Assembly (NCBI GenBank): GCA_036939975.1
Contig: JALLPB010001385.1
Location: forward strand, 1-10,073
DNA length: 10,073 bases
Source: Cyclostephanos tholiformis
Taxonomy: Eukaryota; Bacillariophyta; Thalassiosirophyceae; Thalassiosirales; Thalassiosiraceae
Reading direction: 5' to 3'
The notes under the pieces are model-generated. The model was not told the origin of the DNA and ran no database searches. It saw nothing but the letters and a program-made list of their open reading frames with translations. Shown here in pieces: positions 1 through 7,605 of the stretch. A program made the position numbers and the translations under genes. Position 1 is the stretch's first letter, and each line of letters begins with the position of its first letter.

Positions 1-630
1 ACAGCTACAGTGTCAAGTTTTGCGAGAAATAAGCGTAAATTTCACACTTAATTTATTTTGGGAATGCTCCATTATCTCTGCGGCCGAGTTTTTTTTGTAG
101 CGCAATGCAATAAAACAATCCGATCTACGATACTACGATACAAACCAAATATTAACCCCCCCCATACAGCCAACTTTGATCCCATCGTTCTTGGCAACCA
201 ACCGGCTCATTGCACCGAAAATTGAACCACCCGTTGCCACCCAACCCCTTCTAATGAACCGCTTTGCCGGCGCCGCTCTCCCTCATCAGCAAGAGGAGCT
301 AGGCACATCCCCCACCCTCAACATCGTTGTCACAACAATCCACCGCACTCCCCCCCCATTACCCACATTGGCTGTTCCGCGTGAGTTTTGGACAGCCCCC
401 TCTCATCAGAGCCCTCGTCAAGACCCTTTCTTTGTCCTACAACAGTCGGTGCACTACCAGCCAACTGGAAGAATGGATTTAGTATTGGGAGGTGGTGCCG
501 CCGAGAAGAAACAAGCAAGGGGTGGTGGCAATCTGTACCCTCCCAAGATGCATCAAACAGTACTAGCAATGTGGCTTGATGGTGGCAATGCTGCCCTATG
601 CACCCCCATGCTTAATTGCTTAATCATCTA

Positions 631-683
631 GACAAGGAGGAGGAGGAATAGGAGGAGGACGAGGAAGAGGACAAGGGGGGAAA
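631..683. repeat. purine-rich GGA/GAG low-complexity tract
   Basis: About 53 bases that are almost entirely A and G on the plus strand, made of imperfect GGA/GAG triplets and ending in a G6 run. It is a simple-sequence tract that read as protein gives Arg-, Glu- or Gly-rich stretches depending on frame. It explains the Gly-rich start of the short plus reading to its right. Confidence 0.8.
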
Positions 684-1294
684 TGCCTTTTATCCCTGTG
701 GGCAGTGTTGCCACCAGAGATATTCGATTGGGTGATGCAACATTCCCGGGGGAACAACAGCAACACAGACAATTTGTCGTTGCCGTCTCATTCGATGGGG
801 GGTTGGGTTATAATAATGGGCATGATGAGAGGCAAGGAGATAAAGGACGCCCTCCTCATGGTCGTCCGATGTTGATATTTGCCAACGGCGGCAATGACGA
901 GGATTGAACTTGCTCCTTTACAGGTTCCAATCAACGCTGGCATCTGCAACGATTACAATGACCACAAATTGCACCATGCCCCCACTGGTAATGAATGAAG
1001 GGGAGGGAAAGGTCATATCCATTGGAGCGGGCGGTGGGGGGGGGATGATGGATGGGAGAAGTGGCAGCAGATTGGGCATGGCCTTCATGACATACATGAC
1101 GTTGGCCACCGAGAGACATGGGGTGGGCGGGATGGTGGTTGACGTGCACGTGACATCCTTGTCATTGTTGTCATTGTCGCGAACCTCAAATAAAGATGAC
1201 AATGATGGGGCATTATTGGGAGAACGACGGGCGGGGACGCGGGAGGTCTACCCTCACACCCCCTTCCATTGCGCTGGCTGTCACATCTTCCATC

Positions 1295-1315
1295 CTCATT
1301 GTCGTCAACAATGAG
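1295..1315. repeat. 8-bp perfect inverted repeat, 5-nt loop
   Basis: CTCATTGT at 1295-1302 is mirrored by ACAATGAG at 1308-1315 around a CGTCA loop. No T-run follows and no gene is placed around it, so a terminator role is not supported. It may be chance. Confidence 0.4.
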
Positions 1316-1597
1316 ACTCTAGGATGCCGGAGGCAATCAACCTCACAGGATCATTGCTGTGGGACATGGCCGCACTCTGTAGCATGCCAAGAATGACAGT
1401 GATGGTGCTGGACATATTGACAGTGGTGGCATTGGAATCATCTTGCAGCACAAATCTTGAATGCAGATTTGAGAGGAGGAACGGGCCCTCCAATCTTGTC
1501 GTGCATTCAATGATGCCGCCCATTTCTTGTCCCATACCTCCTCCAACGCATCCGCATCCATGACGGAGACATGCCAGTTGTTGCCAATGGAACTCAC
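1305..1597 (-). pseudogene. possible eroded coding relic, unknown product
   Basis: Two overlapping minus-strand frames look more protein-like than their surroundings. One starts at 1597 (SIGNNWHVSVMDADALEEVW, then KKWAASLNARQDW) and degrades into Cys/Pro-rich sequence. The other runs 1535-1305 and includes LQDDSNATTVNMSSTITVIL and ends LIASGILESHC before a stop. The first half of one and the second half of the other could be pieces of a single frame split by an indel around 1480-1500. No family is recognised and no motif supports a function; the neighbouring sequence is low-complexity. It could equally be chance open frames. Confidence 0.15.
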
Positions 1598-1779
1598 GCA
1601 GGATAGATGATATTATTTTTCTTTGGTGGCAACTTTATTCAGGCCGTATTCTGTACATGTTGAAGAACAAGCGTAAGTAGTCCAACTTGTCTGTAATTAA
1701 ATATAAATATTATTATATTGCTATGCAGTTCCTCCAGTTCCTCTTTGCACATAGCCTCTTGACAATTTTTACTGGGGCG

Positions 1780-2159
1780 TCAATCTTCTCTGTGTTTAAC
1801 AAGTGTTGCGCATTCTCCTCTCTCCTCGCCGACATACTTTACCCCAAAGTTGTCGACAACAAGGGAGAAGCTGTTAGGACATGTGTCGTATTTCCACAGA
1901 CCAGGGGTTTTTTGGCTCTGTTGGTATCTAAGTTTCTTGGGCGTTCTTTGAGCAGTTATTGGGCAATACCTGCCTGTGGAAGGCCGTATATCCCCTTCTG
2001 AATCTTGCAGTAGATGTAGCCATTGGGGGTGGCTTTGCTGCAAAGTTTGTAGTGCTTGATGACATCATCTGGCATGTTGGCAATGTGGAGGCACATGTAT
2101 TCATAATATCTGGTCATGGGCCTGCTCAACTGGCCATGGCATGGTTGGGTTTGCAACAA
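1780..2159 (-). pseudogene. reverse transcriptase fragment of the minus-strand copia element
   Basis: This is a piece of an RNA-dependent DNA polymerase in two frames. The first (2159-1956) carries YYEYMCLHIANMPDDVIKHY and then NGYIYCKIQKGIYGLPQAGI, matching the copia RT region before the catalytic loop, and ends in a stop just after the QAG motif. The second (2043-1780) carries KKLRYQQSQKTPGLWKYDT and SFSLVVDNFGVKYVGEE. The position normally held by the paired aspartates reads V-V-D-N: the second catalytic Asp is Asn (codon 1849-1851 on the minus strand). A frameshift around 1960-2040 separates the halves. The frame loses recognisable similarity after the VGEE segment and ends at 1780; the rest of RT and all RNase H are absent. 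Non-functional. Confidence 0.8.
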
Positions 2160-2195
2160 TCTGCACTATGTGACAATCAGCCTGGGAGGATTCCG

Positions 2196-2249
2196 TCGCC
2201 CCTGGAATTGGGATGGCCACCCTTGGAAGTGGCACTACCACCCTTGGAA
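2196..2249. repeat. 21-bp tandem repeat, about 2.5 imperfect units
   Basis: Units start near 2196, 2217 and 2238, with core CCCTTGGAA and period 21. The second and third are nearly identical over CCACCCTTGGAAG; the first is diverged. On the minus strand one frame reads as a seven-residue S-K/R-G-rich repeat. It lies in the spacer between the protease and RT pieces of the minus element, where copia-type elements often have a variable linker. Confidence 0.65.
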
Positions 2250-2939
2250 GGTGAGTCGTGATCCAAGCTGTTTGATTTGCCCTGTGTTTGTTCTGCTGTT
2301 CTTTTGTTGCTGTGCTGTGGCTTGTTTTGCTTTGGCAATTTTTGTGAATAAGTTGCTCACCTCAGTCAGTGCCTCCGCCATCTTGTTACCTGCCGGTATG
2401 TTTCCCTTGAAGGCCATCGCGAGTTGTTGGGCTGCTTTGACCCCATGGGATTCAGGTGAGATTGATGGGCTGGTGATGCACTGGTCAAGTGGAAATTTCC
2501 AGAGGCTGGTGTGGTCACACCTGTCGGCATCTAGGTCGGGGGGCTGGGATGCCAAGATTTTTTTGGTGTAGTCATCGTAAATTGCCCCTCCTGCCTTGCT
2601 AAAGACTGTTGTGTAGCCTGCATCTGCCAGCTTTGGCACACTAATTAGTGTCAAGTGTAGGCCAGGTATGATGTTTATCTTGCACGTGGCCGGGTGTACA
2701 TTATGTTTTGTCGGCATCCTTTTTGTCACCTTGTTCATCCGCTTGTCTGGGAACATGTATGTTTTTGTTGAGGCTTTGCCAGTGTCATTGAAGCACTCCT
2801 TGTCCTCCTCCAGGGCTGCACCGGATGTGGCTCCTGTGTTGAGTATGCCCATCTTGCGTTCTCTGTTGTTGAGTTTTTGCGCCCAATGAGCCACAACCTT
2901 GTTTAATGGGCTGATGGCTGTTGTAGCAGTCATCACCAA
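2235..2939 (-). pseudogene. aspartic protease region plus linker of the minus-strand copia element
   Basis: The 234-residue open frame resembles a retrotransposon aspartic protease that would cut the Gag-Pol polyprotein. The active-site loop is at about residues 31-40: G-I-L-N-T-G-A-T-S-G. The catalytic residue, normally D in D-S/T-G-A-T-S, is Asn (codon 2838-2840). Downstream are KTYMFPDKR (about 60-68) and INIIPGLHLTLISVPKLADA with GYTTVF, the beta-strand and flap-like part of these proteases, then a LWKFPL segment that normally leads into the integrase zinc domain. From about residue 155 the sequence is Ala/Lys/Gln-rich (including TKIAKAKQATAQQQKNS) and not recognised; it may be linker normally found after integrase. 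The Met start is only the first Met of the open frame, since the protein would be made as a polyprotein. Inactive as seen. Confidence 0.75.
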
Positions 2940-3093
2940 GTTGATGCTGGTGTTTGTCTTCCATTGGATTCTAATGTTTCCTCATGTTCTTCAACTAGAT
3001 GGCCAACGGGGACCAATAGTTATTAGTAGTAGTGGCGGTGAGTTTAACTAAGTTAACTGTTACTCATCATTCTAAAGATGTCCCCAGTCCCTG

Positions 3094-3528
3094 TCAAATG
3101 GTTGGCACCACAGCAAAAACGGACTTCCACTCTGGGCAGCATGTGGCCTTGTTTGTCTCCACTTTGTAACAGTTTTTGAGATTGTGGAGAATGAAGCATT
3201 TGTAGCTTGGGCACAGGGTCTTTTTCTTCCTAGGTTTCTTCACTCGATTGTTGCCGCCACCAGGAGAATTGATGTTGCCACTCAGGAGAGTGTTCTCCTT
3301 GTCTGGTTGGCATGTTGGCTTGGTTCCATTCAATGCAATGAGTGTGTTCAGTTTGTCCATCACGGCCTCTATATTTGCCTTATTCATCACCTCCATTTGG
3401 GTGATCTGCTTCATGTGCTGATCCTGCAGCATTGCAAATAACATCCCCTGCATCTTGCCTTTCTCTTTGGCTGCTGCTGCCTCATGTGAGTTTATCATGG
3501 AGGGAGATAAGTGTGCCATACACATCAT
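3094..3528 (-). pseudogene. Gag C-terminal part of the minus-strand copia element
   Basis: The 144-residue frame has a Met/Lys/Gln/Glu-rich helical stretch (residues about 20-65, including MLQDQHMKQITQMEVMNKAN), a basic segment NNRVKKPRKKKTL, then a zinc-finger-like motif C-P-S-Y-K...H...C and NCYKVETNKATCCPEWKSVF. Related Gag proteins, as I recall them, have C-P-x-C-K at the first half and a W-K-S-V ending, so the Tyr here probably replaces the second zinc-binding Cys. The role would be particle assembly and RNA packaging. The upstream two-thirds of Gag are not found; a short minus frame reading MMSSSASHDVYGTLISLHDK at about 3559-3500 lies just ahead in another frame and could be the remains of the N-terminus after a deletion. 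Stops separate this frame from the protease. Non-functional. Confidence 0.65.
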
Positions 3529-4067
3529 GCGATGCTGAAGAAGACATCATCGGCGTTGTCAATGATAATAAGAATATAAAACAACTACTAAACATAAGAA
3601 CTATCTTCGTAGTCAATATAAAGGTTGTTTTATATTTATGAGTGTCTAGGGACAGTAGTTTGTGTTTTCCCATCTTGCATTGTGTTTTGGATATTAGGAA
3701 ATGGCCAGTCTGTAGTTAGGCTTCTTGATTCCTCTTGCTGGAATACTATTTGCTATTAGTATTTCCTGTGACTAAGTGACTTTAAGAAGTATCATGGGTT
3801 TGGCAGGATCCTATTCCCGCCATAACCACATTGCCTATTTTGGTAGGACTAACACATCTTGTTAGTGCACAGGCAACACCATGTGTGCATCACAATGAAA
3901 CCATTAAGGAGTCCTAATCCAAAATGTGTGTCTCGCGTTTAAATTTGAACTTACTAAAAAGTGTTCTTTTCTCATGGTGCATGCTGAGGAATCACATATG
4001 TGGAGAGACAAAAGGTTTTGGGCCATACACTTTTCTGGCACAGTAGAGGACAGACAATGGAGTGCTC
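3529..4067. other. unassigned spacer between the two head-to-head elements, with small hairpins
   Basis: No coding frame here is convincing. It should hold the 5' non-coding parts (possibly LTR remains) of both elements, since both start away from it, but no TG...CA-bounded repeat is matched elsewhere in the window. Small perfect inverted repeats occur: 3742-3748 with 3757-3763 (AATACTA, 8-nt loop) and 3848-3854 with 3860-3866 (ACTAACA, 5-nt loop). The sequence is AT-rich, so short hairpins could be chance. Confidence 0.5.
3573..3636. repeat. 13-bp perfect inverted repeat, 38-nt loop
   Basis: AATATAAAACAAC at 3573-3585 is exactly mirrored by GTTGTTTTATATT at 3624-3636. It lies just upstream of the 5' side of the minus-strand Gag remnant, so in the minus-element RNA it could form a stem in the leader. 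No target-site duplication was identified beside it, so calling it a miniature element is not supported. Confidence 0.7.
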
Positions 4068-4193
4068 ACTATTTGAATAGAGACAAATAGTCATAACTTT
4101 AGTAATATCTCGGAATACAATGTCATTCCGGCTGTAGGACAAGATGGGATTATCTGACTAGCATCAACATATTACTAAAGTTATCACAACAGA
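4068..4193 (+). promoter_or_regulatory. structured 5' leader of the plus-strand retrotransposon (putative)
   Basis: Directly upstream of the first Gag ATG (4194) are three perfect inverted repeats: ACTATTTG 4068-4075 with 4084-4091 (8-nt loop); ATAACTTTAGTAATAT 4093-4108 with 4169-4184 (16 bp, 60-nt interval); and, inside that interval, CGGAAT 4111-4116 with ATTCCG 4125-4130. In RNA these would give a hairpin followed by a long stem enclosing a smaller hairpin. In retroelements this position commonly holds the primer-binding site, packaging or dimerisation signals; which, if any, applies is inference. No clear primer-binding site was recognised. Confidence 0.45.
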
Positions 4194-4721
4194 ATGAGTG
4201 AACAACAAGAAACGAAGAAGCAAGCGGGAGCTGGTTGAAAGAACATGTACCGATTTGGACTGAGGAACCAGGGAGCAAAACCAACGTACAAGAGCAAAGT
4301 CATCGGGCTCAAAGAGGACATAGTCAACGTGGGAGCTATGAGCGACCCAGAAAAATACAGCAAATCGCTGAAGAGCATCAAAAACTACATCCAGAAAACA
4401 TATAAGAAGCCAGATGACTTTGTCAAGGCCATCCAGCTACTCAAGCGTGGCTAAAGTTATGATGACAGAATGAGTGAACAACAAGAAACGAAGAAACCGG
4501 CGGGAGCTGATCAAAAGAACAGGTACCATATTGGGCTGAGGAACCAGGGAGCAAAATCGACATACAAGAGCTAAGTCATTGGGCTCAAAGAGGACATATT
4601 CAACGTGGGAGCTATGAGCAACCCAGCAAAATACAGCAAATCGCTGAAGAGCATTGAAAACTACATCCAGAAAACATATAAGAAGCCAGACAACATTGTC
4701 AAGGCCATCCAGCTACTCAAG
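4175..4721 (+). repeat. 276-bp in-frame tandem duplication of leader end and Gag N-terminus
   Basis: Copy 1 starts at 4175 (CTAAAGTTAT) and copy 2 at 4451 with the same word; both run without gaps to ACTCAAG (4445 and 4721). By eye I count about 27 differences over 271 aligned bases, roughly 90% identity. The period is 92 codons, so both copies sit in the same Gag frame. Each carries 19 bp of leader, an ATG (4194, 4470) and about 84 Gag codons. Each copy also has its own stop (TGA 4236 in copy 1; TAA 4572 in copy 2), and the junction creates TAA 4452. Confidence 0.92.
4194..4454 (+). pseudogene. duplicated Gag N-terminal segment (copy 1)
   Basis: This is the first copy of the Gag N-terminus. 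It starts with the ATG at 4194 (MSEQQETKK...), is interrupted by TGA at 4236, then reads NMYRFGLRNQG, KVIGLKEDIVNVGAMSDPEK and YSKSLKSIKNYIQKTYKKPD before running into the TAA at 4452 made by the duplication junction. Compared with copy 2 it keeps the Lys codon where copy 2 has TAA 4572, so each copy is intact where the other is broken. The KYSKSLKSI-NYIQKTYKKPDD pattern is typical of the N-terminal Gag of CoDi-like elements as I recall them. No independent function is likely. Confidence 0.8.
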
Positions 4722-5456
4722 TGGCCCACGCTTGAATACCCAAGGCAACCAAAGAAGAGTGAATGTGTGGATAAGAATGAAGATCCTGATGAAGATGCAT
4801 TTGAGATGGCAAAGTTTGAGTGGAAGGAAGAGTATAAAGGAATGAAGGTGTGAAAAGACCAATTCAAAGACAACAAATCCAACGCACTGATTTACGACCA
4901 ATGCACGCCTGAGCTAAAAAATAAACTAGAGGGGACAAATGGGTTTGCTAAGGCGAGAGAGGATAATGACGTGGTAAATCTCCTTATCATGATCCGCAGT
5001 TATTGTTGCCAATTTGACTCGCTCAACGATGAGTACATTTCCATCGTTGGAGCATTGAAAAAGCTGTTCTTCTTTTACCAAAAGCCGGAGCAGTCTAACT
5101 CAGACTTTCATGAAGACTTTATGGCGCTAGTGGAGGTGATCGAAGAGTATGGGGGAGGGGGTTCGCTCACCCACTTCCCAAATATGATAAAAAAGGAGCT
5201 GAGCAAGAAAAGCGTTGATATGGATAAGGCAACTACCGACGAGATGAAGGCGGCAAAGGAGGCGGTTCACGACAAGTTCCTCACTGCACTGATTCTGAAC
5301 GGAGCCAACGGATCGAAATACAACGAGCTGAAGAGGAGCATGGCGGAAAATTACGTTACAGGAACCAGCAAATACCCAGAGAGCCCAGAGATGGTCCTGC
5401 GCATACTAAATGCATACCAGCCCCCACCCAGATGGAGCTCCAACAGAAAAAAAGGG
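4470..5456 (+). pseudogene. Gag capsid-like region (copy 2 N-terminus plus body)
   Basis: One continuous frame starts at ATG 4470 and reads to about 5456, broken by TAA 4572 and TGA 4851. After the duplicated N-terminus come AFEMAKFEWKEEYKGMKV (about 4797-4850), ALIYDQCTPELKNKLEGT (about 4881-4940) and an open stretch from 4971: MIRSYCCQFDSLNDEYISIV, QSNSDFHEDFMALVEVIEEY, LTHFPNMIKKEL, LNGANGSKYNELKRSMAENY and a YPESPEMVLRILNAYQPP end. It is helix-rich and conserved in style, as expected for the Gag that builds the virus-like particle. At 5447-5456 (A7 then G3) the frame is lost and the zinc knuckle continues one frame on, best explained by one extra base in these runs: both frames spell K-K-G there. 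Clearly a pseudogene. Confidence 0.88.
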
Positions 5457-5850
5457 CACTCAGGATGCGGGAGGAGCGACCGAAGAAAGGGTGGTGTTTG
5501 CGCAACAGGGAGGGGACGCCAAATCTCGTTTCACCTGCCACAACTGTGGGGAGAAGGGGCATTTCACCCGGGAGTGTCCTAAGAAGAAAGAAGGTGAGCA
5601 GATCCATTCAAACGTGTGCAGTGAAGAAGGATTAGATGAAGGGGAGAACATATTCGTGCAAGAGACCAAGGGGCAAATGATAAGGGGGGCGGTGAACAGA
5701 AACCACATACTACTCGACAACCAAAGTACCGTGGACCAGATTGCCAACCCGAACCTCCTGAAGAACATTAGGAAGCCAAAGTCCCCAATTACCGTACACT
5801 GCAATGCTGGATCCATGGTGACGACACTCGAAGGAGATTTAGGGAACTGA
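5449..5850 (+). pseudogene. Gag zinc knuckle and aspartic protease
   Basis: Continuing in the shifted frame, the product has a GTQDAGGATEERVVFAQQGG linker and a perfect retroviral-type zinc knuckle, C-H-N-C-G-E-K-G-H-F-T-R-E-C (5536-5577; CX2CX4HX4C), which binds element RNA, followed by a basic PKKKE tail. The protease follows about 45 codons later: ILLDNQSTVDQIANPNLL with the catalytic Asp at 5716-5718, then NIRKPKSPITVHCNAGSMVT and LEGDLGN. The active site D-N-Q-S in place of D-S/T-G is the form I recall in diatom CoDi-like elements, so it is probably not a mutation. The frame stops at TGA 5848; one missing base at about 5846-5849 explains why the next domain continues in another frame. 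The catalytic Asp and all zinc ligands are kept. Confidence 0.87.
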
Positions 5851-5852
5851 CC

Positions 5853-6143
5853 GTGTGGCATAACCCCAACAGCATCGCCAACATTTTGTCCCTGAAGAGC
5901 GTGGCAGCAAAACATCACGTAACATACGATAGCAACGACCGAGGTGGAGTGTTCCAAGTCCACACGCCAGGCGGGGTCGTGGAGTTCAAGCCAAGCGAGC
6001 GTTGCCTGCATTATCTTGACATGTCCGAAGAGGACAGCCACTTGGAATACATGCTTGTCCACATGTCGGATGGGGGACAAAACGAACGCGAAGAAAAAAA
6101 AGAGCTGCAAGGCGAAGAGATGGTTATGGTGAATACCGTTTGA
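5853..6143 (+). pseudogene. protease end and GAG-pre-integrase segment
   Basis: Starting at a GTG that is only the first in-frame codon after the lesion (not a real start), the frame reads VWHNPNSIANILSLKSVA, HHVTYDSNDRGGVFQVHT, VEFKPSERCLHYLDM and then an acidic, Lys/Glu-rich stretch ending VNTV. The SIANILSL - VTYDS - F.VH - YLD string is the region between protease and integrase found in copia elements (often called GAG-pre-integrase). The TGA at 6141 ends it; the frame on the other side is the same and continues directly as GNFEGYTKHDLEKA, so this stop is a point change, most simply CGA to TGA. Confidence 0.85.
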
Positions 6144-7596
6144 GGAAATTTTGAAGGCTACACGAAACACGATCTGGAAAAAGCAAAGGAGGCAAGAAGG
6201 TTCCAAGGGATGGTGGGGAACCCAACTGAACGTGAGTTCGTTGGTATGGTACGTGAAAAGCTTATCGCGAATTGCCCCATCACAGTGCGCGATGTTGACA
6301 ACGCTAACCGGATATTTGGTCCGGACCTTGCCAACCTCAGGGGAAAAACAACAAGGATGAAACCGGACCACGTTAGAGTCAAATACGTTGAGATCCCCCG
6401 GGATTTTGTCGAGCTGCACAAGCACGTGACGTTGGTAGCGGACGTGATGTTCGTAAATGGCTTGCCGTTTTTGGTGACCTCATCTAGAGGGATAAGTTTA
6501 GTAACGATTGAATACCTACCATTGCGTACAGATAATAGATTACTCCACACTCTAGACCGCGTCGTGCAGATTTACAGCAAGGCAGGGTTTGTAGTGCAGA
6601 CGGCGCTAATGGACATGGAATTTGAAAAGCTAAGGGACAAGATGCCTAGGGTGGTCATAAATACCACGGCTGCGCGGGAGCACGTGGGAGAGATCGAAAG
6701 AAAGATCAGGGTGATAAAAGAGAGAGCGCGTGGGACTATCAACACGCTCCCTTACTCAACGCTACCCAAGCTCATGACAATTGAGCTCATGCATTTCTGC
6801 ATCACGTGGATGAACTCATTCCCCGTCAAGTCGGGGATATCAGAAAAATGGAGCCCCAGAGAGTTGGTTGCAAGGCACAAGCTAGACGCAAAACAACACT
6901 GCAAGGCGCCGTCCGGGGCATATTGTGAAGTTCATGTTGACCCCAATACCACCAATACCATGGAACCAAGGTTTAGGTCCAACCGGAAACATGCAAGGGA
7001 GCTACAAATTATTATCGCTGTCCACAGGAAAAAAAATTGTCAGGCGCAAATTCACCGAGATTCCACTTCCGGATAGAGTGATTGCAAAGGTGAATTGGAT
7101 TGGTTTGAAGGATAAAATGGGAAGTGGACTGTCATTCAAGGATAGAAATGGGGTAGAATACAAATTTAACAATGATGATGAATACGAACTCGCACAAGAC
7201 GAGATGAACGTGATACCCTCACCATTCCCTGATGTTACAGCGGAGATGCCGGGAGTGCTGACAGAACATGAAGAAATATTTGGGGTAGATGAAGTAGTAC
7301 AGGCAGATTTGATGCCAACCGACGAAGAGAGAGCCATGCTGGCAGCCAGGAATTCTGGGCTGGACATTGGTCCGCTCACTGATGAGCGGCCAGCTCGGCC
7401 AGAGGTGATCGAATTACTTGGAGAGGAAGACGAAGTGGCGTTGGATGAGCACATAAAGCAAGAAGTGCTCCCAAAGATAGAGGCAGACATAGAACACAGT
7501 GGAGATCTTCGCTGCTTGACCAGGACTCGCCATGCGCCGCAGAGATATGATCCCAGTACTGGGAGAGACTATGAGTTATACACGATGGTCGAGTAA
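6144..7596 (+). pseudogene. integrase (zinc-binding start, DDE core, C-terminal region) and acidic linker
   Basis: Integrase would insert the cDNA into the host genome. The N-terminal part has YTKHDLEKAKEARRFQGMVG, then IFGPDLANLRGKTTR (about 6310-6356). The core has candidate catalytic residues Asp in LVADVMFVNG (6441-6443), Asp in ALMDMEFE (6612-6614) and Glu in HVGEIERKIRVIKERARG (6690-6692), so the DDE triad looks complete; the second Asp to Glu spacing is shorter than the classical 35. A frame change at about 6962-6975 moves the C-terminal region (GPTGNMQGSYKLLSLSTGKK, RRKFTEIPLPDRVI) to the next frame. From about 7180 it turns acidic (Glu/Asp-rich linker) and ends RHAPQRYDPSTGRDYELYTM before TAA 7594, which is in frame with the RT region beyond. 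Confidence 0.88.
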
Positions 7597-7605
7597 GAGG
7601 GAGAA

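Larger units (their letters stand above)
1..1650. other. unassigned, probably non-coding DNA with C/G runs
   Basis: No gene is recognised here. The stretch holds long single-base runs (C8 at 156-163, C8 at 350-357, G9 at 1036-1044), a purine-rich tract at 631-683 and a 9-bp tandem TTGTCATTG at 1159-1176. Open frames exist on both strands (for example plus 176-631, plus 904-1314), but their products are low-complexity, Pro/Gly/Met-rich, mutually overlapping and carry no domain I know. A plus reading from 624 to 869 has a Gly-rich start followed by LPPEIFDWVMQHS, which looks protein-like but has no start codon and no continuation. This could be intergenic DNA or a very eroded gene or transposon. 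Confidence 0.5.
1780..3528 (-). mobile_element. decayed minus-strand Ty1/copia-type retrotransposon fragment
   Basis: Read from 3528 down to 1780, the minus strand gives the C-terminal part of Gag with a damaged zinc finger, an aspartic protease (LNTGATS), a repeat-bearing spacer and a reverse transcriptase fragment (KGIYGLPQAG, then LVVDNFGVKYVG). The order Gag-protease-(integrase)-RT fits Ty1/copia, but no integrase core is present: only about 300 bp separate the end of the protease region from the RT frame, where over a kilobase is usual. The N-terminus of Gag, the RT C-terminus, RNase H and both LTRs are not seen. The protein signatures differ strongly from the plus-strand element, so this is a separate lineage. 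Lineage naming is by recollection of similar stramenopile elements and should be treated as inference. Confidence 0.8.

Noticed and set aside
176..631. Plus-strand 151-residue frame as a gene
   Set aside because: Low-complexity Pro/Gly/Gln-rich product with no motif, no continuation and overlapping frames on both strands of similar quality.
1687..2001. Plus-strand 104-residue frame
   Set aside because: Antisense of the minus-strand RT fragment containing VVDNFGVKYVG.
2116..2571. Plus-strand frame with hydrophobic CCCAVACFALAIF stretch as a membrane protein
   Set aside because: Antisense of the Gln/Lys/Ala-rich linker and protease region of the minus element, which explains the apparent hydrophobic segment.
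3529..4193. 5' LTR and primer-binding site of the plus element
   Set aside because: No TG...CA-bounded segment has a second copy in the window because the 3' end is missing, and no tRNA-complementary tract was clear. A boundary would be a guess.
5447..5453. A7 run as a classical -1 programmed frameshift site
   Set aside because: The downstream domain lies in the +1 frame relative to Gag, not the -1 frame, so the usual slip does not connect them.
5460..6425. Minus-strand 321-residue open frame, the longest in the window
   Set aside because: It is antisense to the zinc knuckle, protease and integrase start of the plus element, where clear motifs are present. Its Phe/Cys/Ser-rich product has no domain and crosses several different plus-strand frames.
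7002..7490. Minus-strand Ser-rich 162-residue frame
   Set aside because: It is the antisense of the acidic Glu/Asp-rich linker after integrase; Ser-rich antisense products are expected from such composition.
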